A stretch of DNA of 64,000 nt from Maricurvus nonylphenolicus (GTDB lineage Bacteria > Pseudomonadota > Gammaproteobacteria > Pseudomonadales > Cellvibrionaceae): assembly GCF_042854845.1 (NCBI RefSeq), contig NZ_AP031498.1, forward strand, positions 372,001-436,000, written 5' to 3'. Below, piece by piece: positions 1-8,857 of the stretch. Every line of letters starts with the position of its first letter. Position 1 is the first letter of the stretch. The position numbers were made by a program, and so were the translations under genes. The notes beneath the pieces are model-generated. The model was not told the origin of the DNA. It ran no database searches and saw only the letters and a program-made list of their open reading frames with translations.

Positions 1-2
1 AC

Positions 3-1787
3 CTGGTGGCCGAAGGAGTGCTGCCGAATCTTCGCTATGCACCGGTGAATGAACAGGCCCCGCCCGTGCCTTTGGTCGAAGAGATGGGGATTGAAGAGGT
101 CGGTGTTGAAGGTGTAGCACCTGAGGCGAGTGAAGTGCAGCTGCCAGGCGCGCAAGTTCCTCCTGCTGGAGGTGGTGCAAGACCTGGCATGGCCCCAGGA
201 GCAGGTCCAGGTGTTGTGCCAGCGCCTGACCCCGGGTTGCCGCCTGAGCAGTACCAGGGACACCTGGTAGATGCTATTCGTACTCTGCAGGGCCATATTG
301 CCCAGCTTGGTCAGGGCGCGCCAGGGGCGGCACCTATCGCACAAGGTGCGCCAGTGGCTGGAGCCGCGCCCGGCGAGGTGGGTCCTGCTTCGGCAGGTGG
401 TGCTGTCGGTGGCGTAGCCGGTGGTCGCCAGGCATTGGTGTATACCAGTCAGCAGCTTGTCGGCGCTTTGCAGGGATTACAATCGCAGGTGTTGGCTGTA
501 GGAGAGGCGCAGCCGGGTCAGTTGCAGCCGGTCAATATTGCCGCAGCTACCGGTGAGATCGCACGTGAGTTGCGCAACGCTGAAGACGGCGAAGATCGTG
601 CCGTCGATCCTACCGATATGCACACCATTGATCTGGTGGGTATGCTATTCGAGTATATGTTGTCTGATGATAATCTCCCTGACTCTGTTAAAGCGTTGCT
701 GAGTTATCTGCACACGCCTTTCCTGAAAATTGCCTTTATCGACAAGAGCTTCTTTGAGCAAACCGAACACCCTGCCCGTCTGTTATTGAACAGTTTGGCT
801 GAAGCCGGGGTGAAATGGGTCGGTAACGACGGCAGTAGCCAGTACGACATTTACGAAAAAATTAAAAATGCGGTCTCCCGCGTGTTGGAAGAGTTTAAGA
901 ATGACGTGCGTCTATTCGCAGAGCTCTTGCTGGAATTTAGCAGCTACACCAAAAAGATCTCCCGGCGTCAGGAGTTGATGGAGCGCCGCGCCATGGAGAA
1001 GGTCCAGGGCGAGGAGAAGCTGCGCGAAGTTAAAATGCAGGTCAACCAGGAAGTGCGCAGTCGTACCGATGGTCGCGAATTGCCTTCCGCGGTATTGTTA
1101 ATGTTACTGCAGCCCTGGTCGGATTACCTGGCCTTTATTTTGTTGCGTTACGGGGATCAGTCAGACAGCTGGCAACGCGCTGTACATACGATCGACGATA
1201 TCCTGTGGAGTATTGAGGCCAAGGAAAATAACGCCGATAAAACCCGCCAGCTGGAAATGCACGACCGCTTGCTGGAATCTATAGAAACCGGTTTCGAAAC
1301 CATCGGCTACGACCAGGCCAAGGGCAAGAAATTGCTTGAGGCACTCTTCTCGCTGCAGAAAATGGCGCTGCAGAGTAAACAGGTTGAGCCCGCACCTGAA
1401 CCGATGCGTAACAAACTGGAGAATCTGGCGGCTGAGAAAGCCGGTCAATCCGTTGCCAAGCAGGATAGAGCTACGCCTGAAGAAGAGCGTATGGTCGAAA
1501 ACCTGAAGATGATTGAGTTTGGTACCTGGTTTGAATTCTCCGGTGGCAAGCGCTTGAAAGTCGCCTGGTATAACTCCAAGACGCTGCACTATATGCTGGT
1601 TGATCAAATGGGCAAGAAGGTAGCGATGAAGTCTGGCTTGCAGCTGGCCAGATCCATGTTGGCCGGGGAGGCCAAGGTCATTGCAGGCAGTACCAAGCCG
1701 TTCTTCGAGCGCGCTTTGGAGAACATCTTCCAAAGTTTGAACACCAAGGCCGAATCTATGGATAAGGATGAGGCGGAGGGCTCATAA
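3..1787 (+). CDS. DUF1631 family protein, 5' end cut by window edge
   Basis: The reading frame is open to the left edge, so the true start lies upstream; the GTG at 6 is only the first in-frame start inside the window. About the first 190 visible residues are low-complexity and rich in Pro, Ala, Gly and Gln. From about residue 195 to 590 comes a charged, mostly helical domain resembling the DUF1631 family, usually 700 residues or more in pseudomonads. Its molecular function is unknown. The stop codon overlaps the start of the PilZ gene (TAATG), so the two are translationally coupled, which suggests a c-di-GMP-linked role. The family call is from memory of the sequence pattern and the PilZ neighbour. 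Confidence 0.7.
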   Translation: MVAEGVLPNLRYAPVNEQAPPVPLVEEMGIEEVGVEGVAPEASEVQLPGAQVPPAGGGARPGMAPGAGPGVVPAPDPGLPPEQYQGHLVDAIRTLQGHIAQLGQGAPGAAPIAQGAPVAGAAPGEVGPASAGGAVGGVAGGRQALVYTSQQLVGALQGLQSQVLAVGEAQPGQLQPVNIAAATGEIARELRNAEDGEDRAVDPTDMHTIDLVGMLFEYMLSDDNLPDSVKALLSYLHTPFLKIAFIDKSFFEQTEHPARLLLNSLAEAGVKWVGNDGSSQYDIYEKIKNAVSRVLEEFKNDVRLFAELLLEFSSYTKKISRRQELMERRAMEKVQGEEKLREVKMQVNQEVRSRTDGRELPSAVLLMLLQPWSDYLAFILLRYGDQSDSWQRAVHTIDDILWSIEAKENNADKTRQLEMHDRLLESIETGFETIGYDQAKGKKLLEALFSLQKMALQSKQVEPAPEPMRNKLENLAAEKAGQSVAKQDRATPEEERMVENLKMIEFGTWFEFSGGKRLKVAWYNSKTLHYMLVDQMGKKVAMKSGLQLARSMLAGEAKVIAGSTKPFFERALENIFQSLNTKAESMDKDEAEGS

Positions 1788-2140
1788 TGAGTGAACTTGA
1801 ACGCGCCTATGAGCGTCGCTTGAAGCGCCATGCTGTATCCGGTGCGATAGATATTTACGACAGTAATCGCGACACCTATCTGGGCCGACTGGTGAATATT
1901 CATCAGGAAGGTTTGATGCTGATGGGACCTGTTGCCGTTGAGCGCGATCATCTCTACCAACTGCAACTACAACTGTCATCGCCTATCAATGGCCGCAGTG
2001 TTATCCCGTTGGGTGTGGATTGTTTGTGGGCTCGTGCTTCTGAGGATCACAGGCAACATTGGTCGGGTTTTCAAATTATTGATCTCTCCGATGAGGCCCT
2101 TGCCGATATTCTGTGTCTGATTGAGACGATGAACGAATAG
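1787..2140 (+). CDS. PilZ domain protein with non-canonical second motif
   Basis: A 117-residue single-domain protein whose ATG shares one base with the stop of the DUF1631 gene. PilZ domains bind cyclic di-GMP through an RxxxR motif and a D/NxSxxG motif. Here an Arg-rich RRLKR stands at residues 10-14, but the second motif reads NIHQEG, with His where Ser is usual. The rest (beta-strand-rich middle, C-terminal helix) fits the family. Nucleotide binding is therefore uncertain. The gene ends just before a bidirectional terminator shared with hemL, so it closes its operon. Confidence 0.75.
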   Translation: MSELERAYERRLKRHAVSGAIDIYDSNRDTYLGRLVNIHQEGLMLMGPVAVERDHLYQLQLQLSSPINGRSVIPLGVDCLWARASEDHRQHWSGFQIIDLSDEALADILCLIETMNE

Positions 2141-2158
2141 GCATCTGTTGCTATCAAC

Positions 2159-2187
2159 AAAAAGCCCCGCAAGTCCGGGGCTTTTTG
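2159..2187. terminator. Bidirectional intrinsic terminator between pilZ gene and hemL
   Basis: The stem GCCCCG / CGGGGC with a 6-base loop (2164-2181) is flanked by an A-run on the left and a T-run on the right. It can stop both the rightward PilZ transcript and the leftward hemL transcript. Confidence 0.9.
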
Positions 2188-2228
2188 TTTCTGCTGGTTG
2201 GCTTTGCTGCCAACTCTTTCCTGCTAAC

Positions 2229-3509
2229 TTATAGCGAGGCAAATACTTTCGCAGCCGCGGCGATGGTGAATTCAATATCATCGTCGGTGTGTGCCGCAGA
2301 CATAAACGCTGCTTCATAGGATGCAGGGGCCAAGTAAACACCTTCCTGCAGCATACCGTGAAAGAACTGATTAAAGCGCTCGGTATTACAGGCCATAACC
2401 TGGCCGTAATTGGTGATGGACTTTTCTTCGGTAAAGAAGCCGCCCCACATGGTCCCCACATGATTGGTGGTGAAGGGGATGCCGGCTTTATCGGCTTGTG
2501 CCTGCAGGCCTTTGACCAGGGCTTCAGTGCGCTTAAACAGAGGCTCGTAAAAACCGGGTGCCAGGACTTTTTCCAGCGTTTTTAAACCTGCAGCCATGGC
2601 GACAGGGTTACCGGACAGAGTGCCAGCCTGGTAGACGGGGCCCAGTGGTGCAATGTGTTCCATAATTTCCCGCTTACCGCCGAAGGCGCCAACAGGCATA
2701 CCGCCACCCATGACTTTGCCCAGTGTCGTCAGGTCAGCTTCGATACCGTAATGGCCCTGGGCACCTGTCAAGCTGACGCGAAAGCCGGTCATGACTTCAT
2801 CGAGGATTAATACGCTGCCAGAGGCATCGCACTGTTCGCGCAGGGTTTCCAGGAATCCTGGGATGGGTGGGATGCAGTTCATATTGCCCGCGACAGGCTC
2901 GACAATCACGCAGGCAACCTGATCGCCAATTTCGGCAAAGGCCTGTTTTACACCTTCGATATCGTTGTAGGTCAGGGTCACGGTGTGATCGGCCAGGGCA
3001 GCGGGGACGCCGGGGGAGCTGGGTACGCCCAAGGTCAGGGCGCCGGAGCCAGCTTTAACCAGCAGGGAATCGGAGTGGCCGTGGTAACAGCCCTCAAACT
3101 TGATGATTTTATCGCGGCCGGTGTAGCCGCGGGCCAGGCGAATCGCACTCATGGTGGCTTCGGTGCCGGAGCTGACAAAGCGCACCATATCCATATTGGG
3201 CATGGTCTCGCAGAGTTTGTCGGCCAGGATGGTTTCGATTTCGGTCGGCGCACCAAAGCTGAGACCTTGGTGGGCTTTTTCGACAACGGCTGCTATCACA
3301 TCGTCGTCAGCGTGGCCCAGAATCATCGGGCCCCAGGACAGTACATAGTCAACGTAGCGCTTGTTATCGGCATCAAACAGGTAGGCCCCTTTGGCGCGCT
3401 CCAGAAATACCGGTTCACCGCCAACGGCTTTAAAGGCGCGTACGGGCGAGTTTACGCCACCGGGGATATGTTGCTGGGCTTGTTGGAATAGATCGCTATT
3501 GCGGCTCAT
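2229..3509 (-). CDS. hemL: Glutamate-1-semialdehyde 2,1-aminomutase
   Basis: A 426-residue PLP enzyme, the normal length for HemL. It converts glutamate-1-semialdehyde to 5-aminolevulinate in the C5 route to tetrapyrroles, in the cytosol. Recognisable segments are the N-terminal PGGVNSPVRAF, the SSGTEATMSAIRLAR cofactor region, LILDEVMTGFR, and the lysine motif TLGKVMGGGMPVGAFGG. In pseudomonads hemL usually follows thiD and thiE; here a ThiD-like gene lies upstream on the same strand but no thiE lies between. HemJ and HemE are also in this window, so three haem-pathway steps are nearby. Confidence 0.97.
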   Translation of the reverse strand: MSRNSDLFQQAQQHIPGGVNSPVRAFKAVGGEPVFLERAKGAYLFDADNKRYVDYVLSWGPMILGHADDDVIAAVVEKAHQGLSFGAPTEIETILADKLCETMPNMDMVRFVSSGTEATMSAIRLARGYTGRDKIIKFEGCYHGHSDSLLVKAGSGALTLGVPSSPGVPAALADHTVTLTYNDIEGVKQAFAEIGDQVACVIVEPVAGNMNCIPPIPGFLETLREQCDASGSVLILDEVMTGFRVSLTGAQGHYGIEADLTTLGKVMGGGMPVGAFGGKREIMEHIAPLGPVYQAGTLSGNPVAMAAGLKTLEKVLAPGFYEPLFKRTEALVKGLQAQADKAGIPFTTNHVGTMWGGFFTEEKSITNYGQVMACNTERFNQFFHGMLQEGVYLAPASYEAAFMSAAHTDDDIEFTIAAAAKVFASL

Positions 3510-3587
3510 AGGGAGTCCTTAACTGCTGCCTGGAATTATTCAAAGGATTAACAGGTGCGCATTATCGCTAAGGCTGAGGAAGATGGC

Positions 3588-3660
3588 TAGAAGGAGAGAC
3601 GGCTAGACGCTGGACGGGAGACGGGAGACGCTTTAAGCAATGCCGAGGGCGTCTCACGTG
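3588..3660. repeat. Degenerate heptamer repeat with inverted GAGACGC / GCGTCTC
   Basis: Between hemL and the ThiD-like gene there is a run of imperfect 7-mers ending in GACG (CTGGACG, GGAGACG, GGAGACG and relatives, about 3590-3632). The last copy, GAGACGC (about 3626-3632), is matched by an inverted copy GCGTCTC near 3650-3656, giving a possible hairpin. There is no T-run, so it is not a typical intrinsic terminator. Confidence 0.5.
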
Positions 3661-3681
3661 TCCTGTCCGCGCCTAACACAT

Positions 3682-4506
3682 TCACGCACTGCGTGAATTC
3701 TTTTTCTCGGTTCTTTTCTGAGTCCAGAAGAACCGATTGGGAATGCGTTTGCCCATGCCGAGACGGCGGCTAGCGGCCAGGCTGTTCCACGTGTACTGCT
3801 GTCCTTGCTCTACTGCGTCTTCTAAGCGTAGTCCATGGGCGAGATAACTGGCAATACTGGCGGCCAATGTAGCGCCACAGCCGTGACTAAACAGCTTTAA
3901 GCGTTCCCAGGTATAGGCCTTTATCAATCCCTGCTTGCCATATAAATGGTTTTCATAGGTGGATTGCGTACGCTTGGCACCGCTAATCAGCACATATTCA
4001 CAGCCGCTTTCCAGTATTTCCTGAGCGCAGGCGTGCAGGGTATCGCCCTGGTGGGCCAGATCGTGGGCTTCTACTAAGTCCGGGGTGGCGATAGTGGCCA
4101 TGGGTAAGAGTAGGGTTTCTGTGGCGCGAATAACGCTAGGGGCATCCATTAATTCACTTTCGCAGACGCTGGTGACCGGATCGAGAATAACCGGAATATG
4201 AGGGTAGTCACGCAATATGGTGTGGATGGCTTCGGTGTTTTCAACGCTGCCCAGAAAACCCAGCTTGATGGCTTTAACCGGCATATCTTCCAGAATGGCT
4301 CTGGCCTGTTCAATGATCAGTGGAGCATCGAGCGGAACAATTTCTTTGGTGTCGTGGGTGTCTTTGGCGCAGAGGGTGGTGATGATGGGGGTGCAGTGGC
4401 AGCCGAGGCTGGCGGTGGTTTCGATATCGGCTTGAATGCCAGAGCTGCCCGAGGGATCGTGGCTGGAAAGGCTCATTACAACGGGTGTGCTGTTATCGAA
4501 ATCCAT
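3682..4506 (-). CDS. thiD: ThiD-like hydroxymethylpyrimidine (phosphate) kinase with shifted active-site Cys
   Basis: A ribokinase-fold protein of about 274 residues. ThiD phosphorylates HMP and HMP-P in thiamine synthesis. The N-terminal SSHDPSGSSGIQADIET segment and the TIATPDLVEAHDL segment are ThiD-like. The C-terminal anion-hole motif, normally HG(S/T)GC, reads HGCGAT here: the Cys sits two positions early and Ala takes its usual place. Starts: an ATG pair at 4509 and 4506 follows AGGGGGA, and 4506 has the better spacing; a further ATG at 4542 has no ribosome-binding site. The stretch after residue 260 is basic. Kinase activity is unproven. Confidence 0.8.
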   Translation of the reverse strand: MDFDNSTPVVMSLSSHDPSGSSGIQADIETTASLGCHCTPIITTLCAKDTHDTKEIVPLDAPLIIEQARAILEDMPVKAIKLGFLGSVENTEAIHTILRDYPHIPVILDPVTSVCESELMDAPSVIRATETLLLPMATIATPDLVEAHDLAHQGDTLHACAQEILESGCEYVLISGAKRTQSTYENHLYGKQGLIKAYTWERLKLFSHGCGATLAASIASYLAHGLRLEDAVEQGQQYTWNSLAASRRLGMGKRIPNRFFWTQKRTEKKNSRSA

Positions 4507-4600
4507 CATCTTCCCCCTGTGACTAAGGTGTATTAGATCCATCTAACGGGTATTCAGTACCGGTTATTTGAGTCTATCACAGGGAGAGAAATTTGCCGGT

Positions 4601-5026
4601 TTAAAATTGCGGCTGAAGCTCTACCAACAAGATCACCGCAACCAGGATCAATACCGGTGCCTCGTTAAACCAGCGAAAAAAGACGTGCGAGTGATTGGAT
4701 GATTCTTCGCGCAGCAGACGCATATAGCGAGCGCACATATGGTGGTAACCCACAAGAGCGACAACCAGACCGATTTTAAGCCAGAACCAGGTGGCGGTTT
4801 GGTAATAGTCCCAGTTGAATGTGGCCAGCCAAATACCAAGCGCAATCGTCACCAGCATGGAGGGTGTAGCGATACCGCGATAGAGCTTGCGCTCCATAAC
4901 CTGAAAACGTTCACGGCTAATTCGGTCGTCACTCATAGAGTGGTATACAAACAGTCGCGGCAGGTAAAACAGGGCGGCAAACCAGCACACCATGGCGATA
5001 ATATGAAAGGCTTTAATCCAAAGCAT
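4601..5026 (-). CDS. hemJ: HemJ-type protoporphyrinogen IX oxidase
   Basis: A 141-residue membrane protein with about four hydrophobic segments. It starts with the typical WIKAFHIIAMVCWFAALFYLPRL segment (a His in TM1 followed by a conserved WFA/LPRLFVYH stretch). HemJ oxidises protoporphyrinogen IX to protoporphyrin IX in the inner membrane, replacing HemY/HemG. The gene follows the ClC gene by 21 bp on the same strand and probably shares its transcript. The distance to hemL with a kinase gene between suggests a loose haem-synthesis neighbourhood. Confidence 0.9.
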   Translation of the reverse strand: MLWIKAFHIIAMVCWFAALFYLPRLFVYHSMSDDRISRERFQVMERKLYRGIATPSMLVTIALGIWLATFNWDYYQTATWFWLKIGLVVALVGYHHMCARYMRLLREESSNHSHVFFRWFNEAPVLILVAVILLVELQPQF

Positions 5027-5047
5027 AATGTAGGCTCGATACTGTAT

Positions 5048-6841
5048 TTAGACTTTGTAAAAGTTTTCCAGCATATCCGGGGTGATGATTCCCAGTACCG
5101 GTGATTGTAATGGCGGAGCCAGTTGCTCCACAAACAGGGCGTCTACATCTTCCTGCAATAAGCGCCGTTGAGCCTCTAAAAGGCTTGCTTGTTGGTTGAT
5201 AGGTTTCAGTTCGAAGCGGCGGGATGGAATTTCCCGCAGATCAATGGCTTCTACCCCCGAGAGAATGTCATCTGGAGCATTATCCAGATAGTGGGCGATA
5301 TCTGCTGCGGGCAACAGGTATTTGGTTTCACCAAGCTCCTGAGACACAACCCACTGAGGGTGCTGCTCTAGCTTGATACGCAGATCGTTGTGGCTGAGGC
5401 GATAGCCAAGATTGATAAAGTTGGTGTTCATCAGGCTGCGCACGGCTTCGCGGCTCAGCGCCTGGCGCAGCGGTGCGTGATGGATAGGGGTGTTGTTGGC
5501 ATTGAGCAGCTCGATAAAAATACCGTCGCACTTAAACACGTGCCTTACCGTCACACAGGCCACGACAATGACCAGCATGGTGGGGAAAATAATATTCGGG
5601 TTGTAGGTCAGTTCAACAACTGCCATCAGTGCTGCAAGAGGTGCATTTAAGGCGGAGGCCATCATGGCGCCCATGCCCAGCATGACATAAAAGTTGGGGG
5701 TGGCCGTGCTTTCGGGAAACAGCGCCTGGCCTGTGATGCCTATGGCGCCGCCCAGGCAGGCGCCAATCATAAACAGGGGGCCGATTAAACCTCCCGGTAA
5801 ACCAAGGCCTGTACTGGCGGTGGTGACCAAGGTTTTCGCCAGCGCAATAGTGATCAGCAGGCCAATGGCAAGCTCGCCACCCATCGCCTGTTCCACCGTA
5901 TCGTAACCGATGCCCATCACTTGAGGTAAAAAGAAGGCTACGGTTCCGGTGAACAACCCAGCCAGGGTGCAGCGTGCCATCACGGGCCAATGTTTGTACT
6001 GGTGAAACGTCAGTTGCAGGCGGATATAGGCGGCGCCAAAGAGCGCGACTATCAGGGCGGAGCCTGCCATATAGGGTAATTCCCACAGGCTGGTCATTTG
6101 CATGGGGTCGATGCTGAAGGCGGGCTCTGGCCCAAACACAATTTGCGTGATGATTGCGCCAGATACTGAAGCCAGGATGACGGGGATAAAACCAATAATG
6201 GTGTATTCCATTAGCACCACTTCCATAGCAAAAATAACGCCGGCCATAGGGGTGTTAAAGGAGGCGGAGATCGCCGCAGCAACGCCGCAACCGGCCAGGG
6301 TGCGTAAACTGTTGTGGGGCAGCTTCAGCCACTGCCCCAGCTGGCTGGCTGTGGCGGCGCCCAGATGGACCGCCGGGCCTTCGCGACCTACCGATTGGCC
6401 ACTAAGCAGACAGAGTACGCCGCCGACAAATTGCACCAGGAAGTTGCCCGCGGGCAATTTACTCTGGTGGTTGTGGAGGCGGTCGATGACATGGCCAACG
6501 CTGATCGAGCGCATGGCCGGTGGCACAAAGTGTAAAAACACACCGATAAGCAGGCCTCCCCCGGCTGCTAATAGTAAGCGAGCGACGGGTGAGAGGGATT
6601 CAAAGTTCTCACTGCTACCTTCCAAAAAGGGGCTGATGGGGTATTCAATCAGAAAGCGAAAGGCAACAATAATCAGAGCCGCTGCTACACCCACCAGTCC
6701 TCCCAGTAAGGTCAGTTGGGGCAGGGCATCGCTGTGGGCCAGTTGGTGGCGGAAGTCATCGAGGCGGTGATGAAGCCACTGTCTGTGGCGAGGCGCACGC
6801 TGCTGAGTTTCAGGTTTCCGAGACGGTTGTGAGGTATCCAT
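5048..6841 (-). CDS. ClC-family chloride channel or H+/Cl- antiporter
   Basis: A 597-residue inner-membrane protein. The ClC core spans about residues 40-450 with GREGPAVHLGA (the Glu is the gating residue), the GVAAAISASFNTPMAGVIFAMEVVL stretch and GLGLPGGLIGPLFMIGACLGGAIG. The first selectivity-filter motif (GSGIP in E. coli ClcA) is not clear. The C-terminal 140 residues form a soluble tail that may be a degenerate CBS region. The N-terminus is a basic, hydrophilic segment. It is the first gene of the leftward group with hemJ. Whether it is a channel or antiporter cannot be told from the sequence alone. Confidence 0.93.
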   Translation of the reverse strand: MDTSQPSRKPETQQRAPRHRQWLHHRLDDFRHQLAHSDALPQLTLLGGLVGVAAALIIVAFRFLIEYPISPFLEGSSENFESLSPVARLLLAAGGGLLIGVFLHFVPPAMRSISVGHVIDRLHNHQSKLPAGNFLVQFVGGVLCLLSGQSVGREGPAVHLGAATASQLGQWLKLPHNSLRTLAGCGVAAAISASFNTPMAGVIFAMEVVLMEYTIIGFIPVILASVSGAIITQIVFGPEPAFSIDPMQMTSLWELPYMAGSALIVALFGAAYIRLQLTFHQYKHWPVMARCTLAGLFTGTVAFFLPQVMGIGYDTVEQAMGGELAIGLLITIALAKTLVTTASTGLGLPGGLIGPLFMIGACLGGAIGITGQALFPESTATPNFYVMLGMGAMMASALNAPLAALMAVVELTYNPNIIFPTMLVIVVACVTVRHVFKCDGIFIELLNANNTPIHHAPLRQALSREAVRSLMNTNFINLGYRLSHNDLRIKLEQHPQWVVSQELGETKYLLPAADIAHYLDNAPDDILSGVEAIDLREIPSRRFELKPINQQASLLEAQRRLLQEDVDALFVEQLAPPLQSPVLGIITPDMLENFYKV

Positions 6842-7012
6842 TGGGCTCAGTTTGTCGCCATTAGTTGCTTAAACAGGCCGATATTATAAACTAACTGTCT
6901 TTTTTGCGAGGTTGTTCATAAAGTTTCCCTATTACTACTGCTTATCGAGAGGTATTTAGGCGGTAGTGAGACGTGACTGAGAGCGACGGATAGTTTTTGT
7001 GAGGTTGTTAGC

Positions 7013-8053
7013 GTGATTCGTGTAGGCATTGTGGGAGGCACCGGTTATACCGGCGTCGAGTTGTTACGGTTATTGGTAAATCATCCGCAGGTTGAAGTGG
7101 CTGTGATCACTTCGCGTGCAGAAGAAGGGGTTGCTGTTGCCGATCTGTATCCCAGCTTGCGAGGTCATTTAGACCTGGCGTTCAGTGTGCCTGATGTTGA
7201 TGCGCTTGCGGCCTGTGATGCGGTATTTTTCGCAACACCTCACGGGGTGGCGCAGGCCATGATGCCATCACTGATCGAGCGCGGTGTGCGGGTGATCGAT
7301 TTGTCGGCCGACTTCCGTATTCAAGATATTGCGGTATGGGAAAAGTGGTATGCCCAGGCGCACGCTTGTCCGGAGTTGGTACCGCAAGCGGTATACGGTT
7401 TGCCGGAAGTCTATCGTGAGCAAATTAAAACCGCGCAGTTGGTGGCTTGTCCGGGGTGCTATCCCACGGCGACCCAATTGGGCTTCTTGCCGCTGCTGGA
7501 AAACAACCTGGTTGATGCATCAGACCTGATTGCCAATGCGGCTAGTGGCGCTAGTGGTGCTGGTCGTCAGGCCAAGGTCGATAACCTGCTCACCGAGGTC
7601 AGTGACAGTTTTAAAGCCTATGCCTGTGGTGGCCACAGGCATCTGCCAGAAATTGAGCAGGGGCTGCGAGCTGCCCAGCCTGCTGGGGCTACTGAAGCCA
7701 AGTTAACCTTTGTGCCGCATCTGTTGCCAATGATTCGTGGCATTCACGCTACACTCTATGCGAATTTGACCGATAAGAGTGTAGACCTGCAGGCGCTGTT
7801 TGAAGAGCGCTATGCCAATGAGCCATTTGTGGATGTTTTGCCAGCGGGCAGTCACCCACAGACGCGGACGGTGAAAAGTTCCAATATGTGTCGCCTGTCT
7901 GTGTTTAATCCGCAGGATAGCGATAAAGTGGTGGTTTTGTCGGTCATTGATAATTTAACCAAAGGTGCTTCTGGCCAGGCGGTGCAAAACCTGAACATTA
8001 TGTTTGGTTTTGAGGAAACGGCCGGGCTGGATCAGGTTGCGTTGTTGCCATAA
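7013..8053 (+). CDS. argC: N-acetyl-gamma-glutamyl-phosphate reductase
   Basis: A 346-residue enzyme starting at GTG. ArgC reduces N-acetylglutamyl phosphate to the semialdehyde with NADPH, the third step of arginine synthesis. The N-terminal Rossmann motif VGGTGYTGVELLRL and the catalytic Cys in PGCYPTA (about residue 149) are present, as is the GASGAGR stretch and the C-terminal NLTKGASGQAVQNLN. It is a stand-alone gene at the head of the run that leads through bactofilin and erpA, as recalled in Pseudomonas. Confidence 0.97.
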   Translation: MIRVGIVGGTGYTGVELLRLLVNHPQVEVAVITSRAEEGVAVADLYPSLRGHLDLAFSVPDVDALAACDAVFFATPHGVAQAMMPSLIERGVRVIDLSADFRIQDIAVWEKWYAQAHACPELVPQAVYGLPEVYREQIKTAQLVACPGCYPTATQLGFLPLLENNLVDASDLIANAASGASGAGRQAKVDNLLTEVSDSFKAYACGGHRHLPEIEQGLRAAQPAGATEAKLTFVPHLLPMIRGIHATLYANLTDKSVDLQALFEERYANEPFVDVLPAGSHPQTRTVKSSNMCRLSVFNPQDSDKVVVLSVIDNLTKGASGQAVQNLNIMFGFEETAGLDQVALLP

Positions 8054-8114
8054 GGTTACCGAAAGGTTTTTTGGCGGGCTAAAAAAATAACAAAATTCAA
8101 ACAGGGAGGACTGT

Positions 8115-8855
8115 ATGGTCGCTGTTAAAGGCAGCAAGCAGTACAAAATGCGAGTTGTGCCCTATCGTCCCTTATACGCGGTGACTATTGCTGCTGTTGT
8201 GGTGGCGCTGTTTATTGTTGCCGTGCTGGGTACCTACCAGTACGGTAATTACAAAGGGCGTGAGTTGCAGGCGGAAGCCATTGCCGAGCGCGACTCTTTG
8301 CGCGTCGAGGTGCGCGAGCAGACAGAGGATGCTGAACGTCTGCGCCAGGAAGTGGCCAATTTAAAGCTCGGTGCTCAGGTTGACCGCAAGGCCAGTGAAG
8401 ATGTGCGCACTGAAGTTATAGATTTGAAAAACAAGGTTGCCGAACTGCAGGAAGTGATTAGCTTTTACAAGGGGTTGATGTCACCGACGGCGAACAAGCG
8501 CGGTTTAACCATCGGTTCTCTGAATGTGATTTCCACCGGCGCGGGTCGTCGCTACGAATACAAGCTGGTGGTTCAGCAGTTGGCGACCAACCATAAAATG
8601 CTCAGTGGTTTTTTGAATTTTAAAATTGTCGGGCGTCAGGGCGAGTTGCCGATGACCTTATCCCTTAAGGATGTCTCCGACAATGTGAGTTATGACAATA
8701 TCAAATTGCGGTTTAAATATTTCCAAACCCTGGAAGGGCAGTTAGTCCTGCCGGACGGCTTTGAGCCACAGCGTATCGAACTGCTGGCCAAATCAAGTGG
8801 TAAGGATTCGGTAACAGTAGAGAAGAAATTTGGCTGGCTGGTCCAGGAGAGTTAA
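8115..8855 (+). CDS. DUF6776-like membrane-anchored coiled-coil protein
   Basis: A 246-residue protein. Residues 22-43 form one hydrophobic transmembrane helix after a short basic N-terminus. Residues 50-125 are strongly heptad-like (AEAIAERDSLRVEVREQTEDAERLRQEV and similar), a predicted coiled coil. The C-terminal half is a beta-rich domain ending in KFGWLVQES. The orientation suggests a periplasmic C-terminus. Function is unknown; it lies 2 bp before a bactofilin gene, so a shared role in envelope organisation is plausible but inferred. Confidence 0.7.
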   Translation: MVAVKGSKQYKMRVVPYRPLYAVTIAAVVVALFIVAVLGTYQYGNYKGRELQAEAIAERDSLRVEVREQTEDAERLRQEVANLKLGAQVDRKASEDVRTEVIDLKNKVAELQEVISFYKGLMSPTANKRGLTIGSLNVISTGAGRRYEYKLVVQQLATNHKMLSGFLNFKIVGRQGELPMTLSLKDVSDNVSYDNIKLRFKYFQTLEGQLVLPDGFEPQRIELLAKSSGKDSVTVEKKFGWLVQES

Positions 8856-8857
8856 TT

